From NCBI GenBank assembly GCA_964036295.1, contig OZ038463.1, positions 26,771,069-26,835,068 of the forward strand: a stretch of 64,000 nucleotides of DNA. Reading direction: 5' to 3'. The notes beneath the pieces are model-generated. The model worked only from the letters and a program-made list of their open reading frames with translations. It ran no database searches and was not told where the DNA came from. The stretch's first letter is position 1. Each line of letters opens with the position of its first letter. The position numbers were made by a program, and so were the translations under genes. This DNA comes from Plumapathes pennacea (lineage: Eukaryota; Cnidaria; Anthozoa; Antipatharia; Myriopathidae). This document shows positions 20,003 through 32,193 of this stretch, piece after piece.

Positions 20003-21365
20003 CTCAAAGAGTTCTACTGCGCATGCGAATTCCAAACACGCCGCCGTCACCCTCACGTCGGCGACGCGAGTTGAGAGGTTTTGCCGTCGTCGCGACAATG
20101 TGAGTAACTTTGGCCTTATTTGTTGTTTTTGTGTACTTTTTCATAAATGAGTTTTAAATATGTTCAAAACTTACCTGCCAGTTTGTAAGACGATCTAGAG
20201 GGGTTTGTTTTGCTTCTTTCCTCAGCAATAACATTACCGAACCACCTGAGCCAGTGGCCACAAAAGATAGCTTGTAAGCGATCTTTGATCTTTGGCACAA
20301 CTTTCCGATCTCAAGAGGAATGTTTTATTTTTTAATCCCGGCAGAGCTAATAGCTGCTTGAAAATCTCTCAGCTTGATTTATACAACCTGCAACTTCCCT
20401 TCGGAAAAACTCGTAATATAAATTGTATTACGGGTATTTTGACCCTTGTGCTGATGTGTGGAAATTTAATAATGGGTGAATTATATATGGGGTTACGGGG
20501 GCAATAAACTAGCGAATATGATTGTGTAAAGAAATTGTGCATGTTAGTGCGTGATAACATGTTGCAGCGCTAAATACGGTTGGGGTCGGGTTGTTGAACT
20601 GTGAGGAACGTGGTAAATGGGCCGAAATCTGGAATTGGTAACCTGTGGTGCGCACGTGCGTTGTGAAACGATGGAAATAGGAGGCGCTGTGACAGAGAAA
20701 ACCAAGCGAAGAGCGAAATGAAAGCGACGAAACGGAGGGATCGGCGTATACGTGGAATAAAAACTAATAATATATAACTTGGGGATGGGGCGGGTGGTTG
20801 GGGAGAGCGCTCGAAAAAATGTGGTGAACCGATGACCATCATGAGTGGTTCGTCCGCCGAGGCAACCGTGTTATTCTCATCAGGGGCATAGTAACGTGGT
20901 TGCTCCATGAAGGTGAAAAGTTCCTTCGATGGTACGTGTTTCGAAATGGTAGGCGCGCGCCATCCATGCCCGACACGTTCGGCGGTTACGAACTTTTGGC
21001 CCTGGCCGAGTTGAGGGTGAGGGAGCAAAACCGGGGGTCGATGGTCAAGAGTTCAACACAGGACGGGGAGGGGGAATAGGAGAAGAAAGTTACCTCGAAA
21101 TATCCCCGAAGGCCGGTATGTTCTAACGGCGTTGAAGCGCTTTGCAAGGTCCTTCGTGGATTGCATGACAAGCAGCGGCAAATGAGGTCGTAACAGGGGC
21201 GCGTGGGACGCTAAGTTGCGTTTGGTTTGGGGGGGCGTGTGTTGTTGTGGCCAATAGGAAGTGCGCACCGATAATTATTAACGATTATGGACGGGGAGGG
21301 GGGGGGCAGGGGGTTTTTGGTTCAAGGCATTACGTCATCCTGGACGGTGTTGTTCGTGTGTGTCC

Positions 21366-21425
21366 GCAGTGCACACGATCACGGTCAGCGGCAGTGCACA
21401 CGGTCATGGTCAGCGGCAGTGCACG
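21366..21425 (+). repeat. Two-copy 26-bp tandem repeat
   Basis: CAGTGCACACGATCACGGTCAGCGG is followed by a near copy (CAGTGCACACGGTCATGGTCAGCGG) and a third partial CAGTGCACGG. Confidence 0.6.
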
Positions 21426-22032
21426 GACACAACATTTGGGGCCGCCATCTTGTGTAAGGAAAGACTAATGGAGTTCTGTTCGGTTGAGCCGCTTGTGGGT
21501 CTGTTGGTGATCGTATCATTACGAGGAATGACTTGGTTGGCCATTTTGTTCCGGGCAAGTGTAACTGTTCGTTTATGATAGATCGTATTGCGTGCATCGG
21601 ATTCGTCGTTGAAGCCTTCAGTGTTTGAATGACCGTCGAGTGAGATTGAGGAGGCCAGTGTTGCTTTTTTGTGGATCGGTTGAATCTTTGTTGACATGTA
21701 ACATCTCGTTGTGGATGGTAGAACAATAAAGAGGTAAGATTTGAAGGGGTTGGTAGTGTTTAAATTTTGTAAACAACGTGCTTTTATTGATGCATAAATC
21801 GGTTGTTATAAATGAATTAAGTCGGCGATCATAAATATGTACACATTTGTTATGCTTATTGGAAGTAGTGGAATATATACAAAGTGAAAATGAAAATTAC
21901 ATTGTGGTTTGCTATGTAGAGTGAAAATTTTGTGAGAAATTGTGATTTTGTATGGTTGCAGTGAGAATATCACTTGGAAACAAGAGTACTGATTAGATTT
22001 GATTTGGAATATTTCTAGTTTGATGCAGTGTT

Positions 22033-22441
22033 AGCTCTTATTGAGCTCTGGCTGGAATCCACTGGAGCTTCTGGGTTGTTGCGAGATTCTTGTGGGTTGT
22101 TCTTGATTTGGGCTTGCATGCTATATTTATGTTGTTGAATATGTTGATATTTATGTTGTCTATACTAGGATTTCATTGTGGGAATTTTTGATTATGGTCT
22201 CCGTTACAATATTGAATGAGTATATTTGTTTGGCTTTATGAAGAAAGTATCTTATATATAGTGTAGAATGAATGTTGGAATACCATTTGTTGACATGGGA
22301 GTAGTTGGAATAGTCCTATTTGGATCCGGTGTTTGCTGTTGCTTGGCTCTGATTGGGATCCACTTGAGCTTCTGGGTGCTGTGAGGTTTTTGTGGACTTT
22401 TCTTGATTTGAACTTGCATCTTACATTTATGGTGTTGGATG
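22033..22441 (+). repeat. Two diverged direct repeats of about 100 bp
   Basis: 22033-22135 and 22346-22441 share 'gatccactggagcttctgg', 'gtgggttgttcttgatttg' and 'acttgcat(c/g)...atttatg(t/g)tgttg' in the same order, about 310 bp apart. Confidence 0.5.
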
Positions 22442-23145
22442 AATTTTTTCTTTGACTTTCTTGTAAATTGTTTTTCTGTTTTTCCCTTTCTTTTTGTCTT
22501 TTTTGGTTAAGTGTTTCTGGTTCTTTAGTTGTTCAGGTAGGCGGGCTGCTGGTTCACTTGTTTGTGGTTTGGCAGCTGGTTCGATAGATCTGTTTTGTCC
22601 AGGCTTGGATTTGGTGCCAATGTGTTGGAGGCAGTGGATTGGTTTTTTCTTCTGGGGCGCGGAGACCTCTTCGAAAGCTTTTTGTGTATATTGTGATGAT
22701 TGGACTTGGTGGATGTTGCAATGGTACAGATTAGGGATGGCTGGTTTATGGTTGGTGGTGTGAGTTATGTTTGTTAGTGATCATGAAGTTGAAATCGGCT
22801 TTTGACGAGCATGTCTTTGATGTTTTTGTGTTTGGTATACGCAGTTAAAGGTTTGTTGGGGAAAAGTTGTTGTAGGGTAGTGTCATCCTGGATTAGTTGC
22901 CAGTGTTTCTGTAAAGTCGCTGAAATTGTAGGTAATATAAATAGTTTGAACAATTTGAATTACCTTGGTACATTAAAATAGACCTACTGACATGCAGGTA
23001 CATACTTTCACATTTGTACAACAGATATAATTTAGAGTATTACATTTTGATTGCAAACTCTTTGTACTATATGAAAACCTTGTAGACTTTGAACAATTTG
23101 AATTACCTTTCTTGGATAGAAGGATATTCAATGCACAGAGTGAAT

Positions 23146-24349
23146 TCAACGTGCTCGCCTGTTTAGGATCATGTACTTCTTGTGGTTATTAATCCAAGAA
23201 TACATCTTTCTCATGTCGAATCCATTGAGAATGCTTGGCTTCATTCTTGAAGAGAAGCGGTATCTTCTTCCAGGTGTGTGAGTGAATGCCTTGTTGGAAA
23301 CCAATTCCTTTACAATCTTCCCTAAGTCACCCTTTCTTGACTTCCTGATATGCTTTCCAGATTTCTTGAACACTAAAAGATTACTGTCAAAATTGCGTGC
23401 AAGTTCAGTGGTGATTCCCAGGGAATGGCAAATCCTGTCAAGGGACTTCCTGGATGCACTTGGGCCAAGCTTCTTTATGGCTTCTTTGACAGACTTGTTG
23501 TAGAACTCAAGCTGCAAATCTAGTGGGATGTTCCCCCCCATCCCTGGCTTGTTCTTGATGAATCTGTTCCATATCAGGCGGTGGGCTGATTGAGGGCTCA
23601 ATAGTGCATGAACCTGAAACATCAGGTACAAAGCCTCTAATGAGTACTTTGTAGCAGATCCTCCCTGGTGTTTGAGGTACATCAAGAAAAATCTCCAGCA
23701 ACGGATGACACGTTCACCATCTCCTTTTGAAATAGCATCCCAGAAATTTAGGATGACCAAGCCATAATCCAAGAGGGCCCTCTGGTAAGCTAGCATGTCA
23801 TCAGCATCATCCTCACTTGAATTTGACACAAGGATATGGACAAGGGTCTCATTCTCATTCACATTCACAGGAGGGTTGTGCTTGGCTTCGTGGTCTTTCC
23901 TCAGCTTTCCATGATGGGCAAAGGTTTTGGGACATCCAGGAAATTGACAAGGGTACCTTCCATCAGCATTAACCTCCTGTTGTTGTTCCTGCTCCATTAT
24001 CTGTGCTGACTGTTCCATGTAAGCATTCCTTTCTTGATCAATAACAAAGGAATCTACAACAAGGGAGGCTACTTTATGCAGGTACGTCTTCTTGTCTTGT
24101 TTAGTGATGTTTGGTCCACTTAGGAAGACATTCTCTGTTGGTTTCCACATCATCTTGGCTGATTCCAAGTACTTGCATTGCTGCAGTAATTATGCGTGCC
24201 TCTACTTCAAGTTGGAAAAACCTGCGGCAAGCATTGGCTGCTGCTGTCACGTCACCTTTCACGTTCCTTCTGTTTACCAGATTTCTATCACTGTACATGG
24301 TACACTTATCAGCAGCAGAAGAGATGCTGTATAAGTTGGAAAAAGCAGC
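23146..24349 (-). pseudogene. DUF6589-type gene, exon 4
   Basis: Acceptor TATTTTAG before GCTGC at 24349; stop at 23146. Contains the C2H2 finger and the conserved C-terminal region (KYSLEALYLMFQVHALLSPQ; RICHSLGITTELARNFDSN; FTHTPGRRYRF). The frame changes near 24170 between AAMQVLG and ESAKMMWK. Confidence 0.65.
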
Positions 24350-24723
24350 CTAAAATACAAGAAGATAAATATTTCTAATTACTGTATGTGATTTGTCATT
24401 TTGGGCAGTTATCAAGGGCCAAGCATAATATGGTCTATGGTTAAATGCAAGTTAAAGGTATATACTATAATTCACTTGATGTAAATTCTGTAAACCAGCC
24501 CTGGAGAAATAGTGGGCAGAAACATTTTAAAACTTTCAAATTGAATGCAAGTCACACATTGGGAAGTGAATTATACTGTACATTTCCCCTGTCCTGAGGA
24601 TCATACATTTGAAATTTCATAAGTCAAGCAGGTGATATTATACTCTTTGTGTGCAAGTGTATCAAAATTAAAGAAATTTAAAGTGTGACTGTGTGTGTTG
24701 GGAAAGGGGGGAGGGGTGAGTAC

Positions 24724-24987
24724 CTCCAAAAACTTGTTTCCTGCATGCCAATCAGCTATTTCGAAGTGCAGTCCCTCAACTCGTTCTTCTGGTGTAAATC
24801 CATTGACCAAAGACATATGGCCATTTACACCACGCTCCACACTTAGCTGATCTCCTACAACACCCTGATCTCCATATTTTCTCTCTTCATCATCACCATG
24901 ATAAGGGACATATACATGTACAGATTTTAGGATGTTCAATATTCCATCAGCCTCATTCTCATTTTCGTGTATCATACCCAGGAATGT
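24724..24987 (-). pseudogene. DUF6589-type gene, exon 3
   Basis: Flanked by an acceptor (TTTGCAG) and a donor (GAG|GTACTC). Encodes TFLGMIHENENEADGILNIL ... GDQLSVERG ... WHAGNKFLE without stops. Confidence 0.65.
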
Positions 24988-25479
24988 CTGCAAATTAGTA
25001 GCATGATTTAGAGATCAGCTAATAAAATAAATAAGGACTCAAGCCCCTGCTGCTAGAACCGAACTTCTTACCTCTGTTGCGCAGGTACTCCTAGTATCCT
25101 GAGACGCTTAGACTCGTCAAAACTAAATGTGTTACCAAGTGGTTCACACCTAAACACATCTCAAAGTTAAGAAGATTTTTTGCTGCAGTGCAGCTGTATA
25201 TCATAGAGAGTGATTGTGTTACATAATTATTACTTTGATGAAGTCTGTCTTACTCCTTATTTGTAAAATGTATCTTTATGTTTATTAATTTTTCTTCTAT
25301 TATTTTTTATGCTCTAAAGCCCAACTATTTTGAATGCAATTTGCAGCGTAATCTCCCTCAATTTACATTTAAATAGAATACTCAAGTAGTGTATAATATA
25401 AATACAATTATAGCAAACAATAAACATGTACAGTAAAGTTTATGAACTGTGAAAAAATGAACCACAATCTTGTACTTAC

Positions 25480-26157
25480 TGTTTTTGACTTGTTTCTTAT
25501 TTGTCGCCTGTAACAGTGGGGAATATGTGGGGTGGTAACATCTAACAGGAAGTTTAGACATGGGACATTGGCAGCAATGATGCACTCATCCAAGGCAATG
25601 TAATTCTCCCGTTGCTTTGCATTGTCCAGGTGACTTGGAAGGCAATGTCCATTCTCCATGTCTAGAACTCCATCAATTGGTGGTTCATCACTCAGATGAT
25701 TTCCAGAAACTCTGTTTTCAGTAGACAGCATGGTAACACAATGTTTATCTACATTTTGGTTTTCTTCAGTCATGTAATGGACCTCTTGATGGTAGTCAAG
25801 GTTGTCAAATGTGATCTTCCTGCCAACATCTGGAGCTCTCACTCTGTTATCTTGTGGGTGACCACTAGACTCACCAACAGGCTCTCTTGCAGCTTGTTCA
25901 GGAGGCTCAAGGGGGTTCAGCTCAGAATCAGTAGCTGTGCAAGTATCTTGTTGTGCAGTTGAGCTGACTTCAGGATCAGTAACAGGAGTGCCATTTTCCT
26001 GTGCTTTGTGCTGTTTTTAGCCATATATTGACTTTGTCGCATGCAGGACTGCATCACTGATCTATTTGCTGTGTTTTTTTCCTAATTCCTCCAGCTTTTT
26101 GTACAGGTAGGTGTGACTTGTTGTCAGCCTTAGAGGGACCAGACGGGCAAGTGTTGT
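25480..26157 (-). pseudogene. DUF6589-type gene, exon 2
   Basis: Acceptor TTTTTTAG at 26158-26165, donor ACA|GTAAGTAC at 25479. Frame: TTLARLVPLRLTTSHTYLYK ... KHSK, stop, ISDAVLHATKSIYG, stop, KQHKAQENG ... KITFDNLDYHQEV. Two nonsense codons inactivate it. Confidence 0.6.
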
Positions 26158-26315
26158 CTAAAAAATAAGAATATAAATTGACAAAGAAATATTAAATATA
26201 AAACCGAAATGATATTGCTAACATAATTTGGTATTTTGAATAAGGAAGTATACATATTTTTATTCTCCTGTGCATGGACTTTACAGGTCTTATTTTTTCA
26301 AACACTCATTGATAA

Positions 26316-27998
26316 TTGCTCGCGAGGGCCTGGGGCCCACGAGAGCTTAAAAATGGGCATTTTTATTTATTTATTTTTTCCTTTTTGTGGGTCGAGAATC
26401 AGCACACGGTGATTGGTTCATATTATCACGTGCTGGGCGATGACGTAATTGACTTCGCTAAACAACTCGAGATGTGGCCAGTGAATTGCTCGTTACTTGT
26501 GTGTAAAAGTTAACTGCATCCCATCCAAACTCAACACCATTTGGCTCTGTGGAATATGCACGGATAAACTGGATTTTCGGGAACGATTTTGGCTCGCGTT
26601 CACCGCGAAAGCTTTGAGAATAGCCGTAAACAAATATTTGATGGTACCGCTGTCGCCGATGAATATTTAGTCCCGACGAAACTTTCTGTGGCGACACGAA
26701 ATACTTTTGGGAAGATAACAGGGCGAAAGCAGAAACCAAAGCTACGGTGAGCTTTAGCCTTAAAACAATGACGCTTTATGCTTTACTCTGTACATGACAT
26801 CTGTTGCCTCATAAAATTCTTCTGCGTATCGTACATTGCCTGTTGAAGTGTTTCTTTCATTCGATCATGTAGCCTTTGTTTCGCAATGGTCAGTGAATAC
26901 CAGAAATGAAAAATACACCGAAATAATTCTGAGGATTGAGTTTGCAGTCACAAATGGACTGAACACACTGTGAACAAAAGCGCAATAATATTGTAAACAT
27001 CTCTCGTGTGACATTCCTCGCTTTCAATTTTATATTTGTTACAGAGCACGAATACTCGAAAGCCTGATAGAAAAAACGTATTGAGTTAATAAAAGAAAAC
27101 ACATGAGTAGTGAAGCGAAAAAGTAAACTGCATCCCATTCAAATTCAACGCCATTTGGCTCTGTGGAATATGCACGGATAAACTGGATTTTAGGAAAAGA
27201 TTTTGGCTCGCGTTCACCGCACAAACTTTCTGTGGCGACACGAAATACTTTTGGGAAGATAACAGGGCGAAAACAGAAACCAAAGCTACGGTGAGCTTTA
27301 GCCGTAAAACAATGACGCTTTATGCTTTACTCTGTACATGACATCTGTTGCCTCATAAAATTCTTCTGCGTATCGTACATTGCCTGTTGAAGTGTTTCTT
27401 TCATTCGATCATGTAGTCTTTGTTTCGCAATGTTCATTAAATACCAGAAATGAAAAATACACCGAAATAATTCTGAGGATTGAGTTTGCAGTCACAAATG
27501 GACTGAACACACTGTGAACAAAAGCGCAATAATATTGTAAACATTTCTCGTGTGACATTCCTCGCTTTCAATTTTATATTGTTACAGAGCACGAATACTC
27601 GAAAGCCTGATAGAAGAAACGTATTGAGTTAACAAAAGAAAACACATAAGTAGTGAAGCGAAGGCTGGATTAATCGTGGCCTCTGATTAGAAATATGAGT
27701 CAAGGTCAAACTGTCATAATCGATTGTGCATAAAAAGATATGTCACGCATTCTCAAGATGCAGGGTTGCTCAACCTTTAAGAAGCAAGTGTATGAGTGTT
27801 GTAATAATAATTTTTAGTTTAATCAAGGTGTCAAAAGAGCAAGGTGTCAAAAGCCAAGTTCTCTATACTGTGTGATATTTTTATGGTGAGAAATTGGAAG
27901 TCTCTCTTGGGAGTTCCGCTCTTGTCCCTACTTTCCATTTTATATTCTGGTCTCGACCCAACTCACGCCGCGAGCTCACTGGCAAGGCCAGTCTAGTT
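26316..27998 (+). mobile_element. Helitron-like family B, two overlapping copies
   Basis: Copy 1 starts near 26316 ('gggcctggggcccacgagag') and runs to about 27115. A second copy lacking the first part begins near 27120 ('aactgcatcccattcaaat') and continues to 27998. The end reads ACTGGCAAGGCCAGT then CTAG before T: a 6-bp-stem hairpin directly followed by CTAG|T, a Helitron-like 3' terminus. The same ends are at 29957 and 63104, and inverted at 60997. No Rep/helicase coding found. Confidence 0.55.
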
Positions 27999-28147
27999 AC
28001 ATTTGGCATTACAAGTGCCTTCAAAAAATACTTTACAATTGGCACATCTACTTTCATGTGCAGTAGCAAATATTACGTTTTTACTATTGCTTCGTTTTTC
28101 TTGCGCATGATTGTGAACGTGGCTTATACAGAAAAATTAAGACTTAC

Positions 28148-29116
28148 CATCCAGTTGGAGTGATACAAAAATGTTGTCACCAAAAGTTGCACAGCAATCA
28201 TGTACTTCGACCTGTTGCGAAGACACACCGCGGCTGCCATTGCTACAGCTCCAAAATTGACGTCAGATGGTTTGGAGGCTCTGCTCTTCCTGTTGATGCA
28301 AGCTGCAGACAAAACTGAATGAAGTAGTGGCGCTCTGTCCTTGATTTCACCGGACAACTTTTCCATGCTGAAAGACAACATACTCTCTTTGTCTGTCTTT
28401 CTCATGCAACTTGGATTCTTCTTGGAGCATAGTTGTGTTGTCTCTTTCTCAATGTCCTTTAGCATTACCTGTGTTACTTCCTTTTTGATGGAAGGGTTCT
28501 TCCAAACTGCATTAGCGATCTGCTTGTAGGTACCTCTCACAAGCATTTTTCCAAGAGATTCCAGGTCTTCTGGAAGCTTTCTGTTGGCACTTTTGGAAGG
28601 CCATGTCACGTTCACAGTCACTTCAACAGTTTTTGTCTTGGGAAGCTCTGTTGGCGTTTCTTGAGTATTCCTTTGATCCTGTTGCTGAATTGGTGAAACA
28701 GGCCATAGGGGAATAACTGGTGCCGTTCGAAGAGGATACGAAGAGATCGTGACACGTGTTTCAGATTGGTGTGATTCACGAACTCTTTTAGGTGTTGTGA
28801 AGCCATAGTCCTGAACTGAAGTTCTCTTAATTCGGATGACTGCATATGCAGGAGCTGTTCTCTTCTCTGGCTGTTGTGTGTTTCTTTCAAGAGATTGTCA
28901 AGCTTTTCTTGTTGGTTGATGAGACTTCTTCTTTTCTGCAGATTTTGAAGGCACGATCAACATACATAGTCTGCTTGTGCGCGTACAACGAAAGGACAAA
29001 CTCTGCAGCTCCGAAATGACATTGAATTTTCCTCTTCCTTCCACAAGATACCTCTCATTTTGTTTGGTTATTTCTCGAAAACATAAAGTGCAAGTCTTAC
29101 GCGCGGGAAGAGCCAT
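28148..29116 (-). pseudogene. DUF6589-type gene, exon 1
   Basis: ATG at 29116; the donor at 28147 (ATG|GTAAGTC) closes the exon after LVTTFLYHSNWM. The reading frame changes near 28985 and again near 28620. In the middle frame a TGA replaces a codon in a C-x-x-C region. Confidence 0.6.
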
Positions 29117-29239
29117 TTAATATGATTTAGAGCAAAAACAAAAATTTGACATTTGAGAAAGACTGGTGCGAGTCATGCGCCAATCAGAAATCGTGTAACA
29201 ATGAGAATGGATAACAGCCAATAACGATCGACTATAAAT

Positions 29240-29960
29240 AATCCTGCTACTTCGTTGGGGGTCCAGAACAAGGAATCTGTCGCTGTTGCGCAGACGGACT
29301 ATACCGGGGTTTAGTTCGGATGCGGCGCAGGCTAGGCTGCCCTGTGTGTATACTAGAAATGAAAAATACACCGAAATAGTCTCGAGCATTGGGTTTGCAG
29401 TCACAAATGGACTGAACACGCTGTGAATAAAACCGCAATAATATTGTAAACAAGTCTCGTGTTGGGCTCGTGTTACATTCCTCGCTTTCAATTTTATATT
29501 TGTTACAAAGCACAAATACTCGAAAGCCTGATAGAAGTGAAACGCATTCAGTTAAAAAACAAGGCAGACTAGTATTGAAGCGAAGGCTGGAATAATCGTG
29601 GCCTCTGATTAGAATTGCGTGTTCGAAGTCAAACTGTCAAAATTGATTCATAAAAAGACAAGTCACGCATTACTCAGATTTACTCGGTGGGTAACCGTTT
29701 CGCTTCTAAGCTCAAAATGCAGAGTCGCTCAACCTTTAAGAACCAAGTGTATGAGTGTTGTAATGATATATTTATAGTTTAATCAGGTTTCATTTAAGCA
29801 AGGTGTCAAAAGCCAAGCTCTCTATACTGTGTGATATATTTCTGGTGAGAAACTGGAAGTCTCCTGGAAGTTCAGCTCTTGTCCTTGCTTTCCATTTTAG
29901 TTTATTCTGCTCTCGACCCAACTAACGCCGCGAGCTCACTGGTAACGCCAGTCTAGTTTA
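29240..29960 (+). mobile_element. Helitron-like family B copy
   Basis: Shares with the 27-kb copies 'gaaatgaaaaatacaccgaa', 'cacaaatggactgaacac', 'cctcgctttcaattttatat', 'tcgaaagcctgatagaa' and the 3' end GCCAGTCTAG followed by T. Confidence 0.55.
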
Positions 29961-30138
29961 ATTATAGACTTCGATACTTGTTTTGTTTTTCATAGGTCCC
30001 TAAATATCAAGAAAAACATGAAGTTCACTAAGTCCAACTGGAAAAAGTATCTTTATGTGATTAGGAAGAGTTAGTTTATACCCACATGACGTGGGAAATG
30101 AGACGGAAATTGTTGCAAAAGAAATAAATCTCTAAACT

Positions 30139-30320
30139 AGGTCTGAAATAGGGTATACAGTTTGGAGGCAGGTCTGAAATAGGGTATACATTTTGGATTC
30201 AGGCCTGAAATGGGGTATACATTTTGGAGTCAGGTCTGAAATGGGGTATATATTTATGGAGTCAGGTTTGAAATAGGGTATAGTAAATCAGATGTTTTGG
30301 TCTAAAATAGGGTAAGTGGT
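30139..30320 (+). repeat. Tandem repeat, about six units of 31-38 bp
   Basis: Units built on 'aggtctgaaatagggtatac' followed by 'attttggagtc', degenerate toward the right end. Confidence 0.8.
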
Positions 30321-30499
30321 TTTCAGGTTCAGGTGGCACACCCACCCAAAATTATGATGAGTACTCCCCGGAATGGGACACATGCCAATATCATGTAAAT
30401 GCTAATAGAGTGTCATCTGTCTTCAATTACATTGTATAATATTGAGATGTGTGGTGAAAGCATACAGTACATAAGAGCTCTAAGCAATGTCATACATAA

Positions 30500-30543
30500 T
30501 CGATTACTTGGGCGTGGGGCCTCTGCGAATATCGTATTTCTAG
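30500..30543 (+). mobile_element. Helitron-like family A 3' end
   Basis: 'cctctgcgaatatcgtatttctag' followed by T matches the terminal sequence of the element ending at 8269. The 5' extent is unknown. Confidence 0.45.
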
Positions 30544-31550
30544 TTATTGATTATATCTTGGAAGTACCTAGATTTTTGGACGCTGTTCAGCGGTGCTAAA
30601 CGCGTTCGCGAGGAGCGTAAAAATCAGCTTGAAAACGGACGACCAGAAAGTATGTGAGATAACTGGATAGCATATCAAAAGTTAAAAGGAATTCTCCGTG
30701 CTGGCGACCTCGATTTGAATCTATTAACCGATGGGTCAAAGGAACAAGAAGTAAATGTAGCGCTTGCTCATGATATTCTAGTTCAGGCCGGCCATCGTGT
30801 CCTAAACAGTACACATAACAAAGCATATTCGAAGCAAGTAGCACGGTGTAAAAGACAGTGGAAGCGGAAAAAGTGTTCGTCCTGTGCTCGTTTGAGTGTC
30901 GCTGGGGCTAAGCTTTGGAATGAGGAAAAGGATGGGGTTTGGAAAGGCAGACAGGAAATACGGATGTACGAGGGGTTTATATTGGTAAGTGCCAATGCAT
31001 GCGTTAACTGGACCTGGGGTACTTCTAATAATTCTACTTTCACACCAATACGGGGAAAATTATAGCCTGAATTTTAGTTGCTCTGAAATTGAACCACCGC
31101 AGTAATCAGTTCAATTCACACAACGCCAGACTCACTTCAGTGTCGGTAGATTGCACTGGTTCTGTTTTGTTTTGAATTACTTCACAAAACAGTTTCAAAA
31201 ACTACATGATTGTATGATACAATACGATTTACAACACGTTTACGAACCGGAACTCGATCTCCCCAGAATAAATAACACTTTAGAAGGCCACAGTCACAGC
31301 TACTATTACATAATCTCATAAAATGAGAGGACATGCTTCTTGACTGTTAAGTTGTGAACCTTGATTGGTTCCGAATGTTGTCGCATTTTTGTCGTAAAAG
31401 TTCTCCATTGCTTTCTAAAACACTGCTGCTTCTTTTATAAACCGAGGTATATGGTGCAAAACGTTTCTTATGAAAATGAGGCGTATGCAAAATCTGCACC
31501 AAGAAGAATGGGGGGATTTATATCGCTCCAATTAATGATACGACTGCTGT
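30544..31550. other. No recognised gene
   Basis: A 116-codon plus-strand frame (30715-31065) with a basic CKRQWKRKKCSSCARLS segment has no familiar features. The rest is AT-rich. Confidence 0.3.
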
Positions 31551-31559
31551 TTTGCCGCA

Positions 31560-31990
31560 TTTGAACTGTTGTAGTCCTTTGATCATAGGAGTAGGCAAGG
31601 TTCAAACTAATAGTTTATAGAACGGTAACTACTACATCCTAAGAACTCTTCTGGAGCATGCTAAATCTGTCCCTTATAAACAATTACTTGGTATCGCTAA
31701 CATCACATTCTTGAAACATGGACGGTCTTGCCAATCTCTGACGCTACTCCACAGATGTCTTTATGGTGGTGGACCTCAACACATTCGAGACTTTTCAACT
31801 CTAGGAATCCTAGTTACAATTTGAGAGGTAATAGAACAATACTGAGTCAGCCAAATTTTAACTCGAGTTGAAAAAGAAATCTTTAACCTACGTCACTACT
31901 CATAAGCTGTGGAACAACTCTAGCTACACGAGTGCTCTCCCAACTTCCCAAGTGCATTCATAACTCGATAGACACACAGCTAAAAGTATG
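31560..31990 (+). mobile_element. LINE RT C-terminal remnant
   Basis: Broken plus-strand frames read like the C-terminal end of CR1/L2-type reverse transcriptases (NPSYNLRGNRTILSQPNFNS, later SCGTTL-like 'kLWNNS'). Several frameshifts; no catalytic part. Confidence 0.45.
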
Positions 31991-32004
31991 AACCAATTAT
32001 TTTA

Positions 32005-32193
32005 TCCCCGAGCATAAGCGAGGGTAATAATCACGACGCTAATACAGTAGTATCGCCTTATTTGGAGACTCCAAGCGGGTCGCCATCACGAAATTTACTG
32101 TTCGTCTGTCAGTCAGTCTGGCGTACAACGATATGGTGTTCAGATTAGTACCCACGCAGGGCGTGGAAATAACTCAACAGTACTGTACTGGAA
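32005..32193 (+). mobile_element. Helitron-like family A 5' fragment
   Basis: Begins A|TCCCCGAGCATAAGCGAGGG and continues 'taataatcacgacgctaata', 'ggagactccaagcgggtcgc', as at 6906. It is interrupted by another copy starting at 32194. Confidence 0.55.

Larger units (their letters stand above)
20100..23140. other. No recognised gene; GC-rich block and short repeats
   Basis: 20570-21470 is clearly richer in G+C than its surroundings. It carries a 152-residue minus-strand frame (20570-21028) and a second minus-strand frame (21410-21697), neither resembling a family I know. This could be a promoter/first-exon region or an old insertion. 21740-23140 is AT/GT-rich without coding signals. Confidence 0.3.
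23146..29116 (-). pseudogene. DUF6589-type gene with zinc-binding N-terminus, broken
   Basis: Four minus-strand exons rebuild a long protein of a family widespread in cnidarian genomes. Exon 1 (28148-29116) starts MALPARKTCTLCFREI with paired cysteines (zinc-ribbon-like), then TYKQIANAVWKN and LCSKKNPSCMRKT. Exon 2 (25480-26157) has TYLYKKLEELGKKHSK and DNLDYHQEVHYMTEENQNVD. Exon 3 (24724-24987) has GDQLSVERG, GLHFEIADWHAG. Exon 4 (23146-24349) has SDRNLVNRRNV, a C2H2 finger (CQFPGCPKTFAHHGKLRKDH) and the DUF6589 C-terminus (DYGLVILNFWDAISKGDGER). Damage: two in-frame stops in exon 2 near 26035-26090, a frameshift near 24170, and a frameshift plus TGA near 28960. Biochemical role unknown; possibly transposon-derived. 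The long intron 26158-28147 holds Helitron-like repeats. Confidence 0.7.

Noticed and set aside
21385-21726. Overlapping minus-strand frames as a gene's first exon
   Set aside because: Possible, but no downstream exon with matching phase could be found.
30139-30320. CRISPR-like regular repeats
   Set aside because: Units are contiguous and degenerate without unique spacers; an ordinary eukaryotic tandem repeat.
30715-31065. 116-codon frame as a gene
   Set aside because: No family resemblance, no splice signals and no conserved-looking motif beyond a basic patch.
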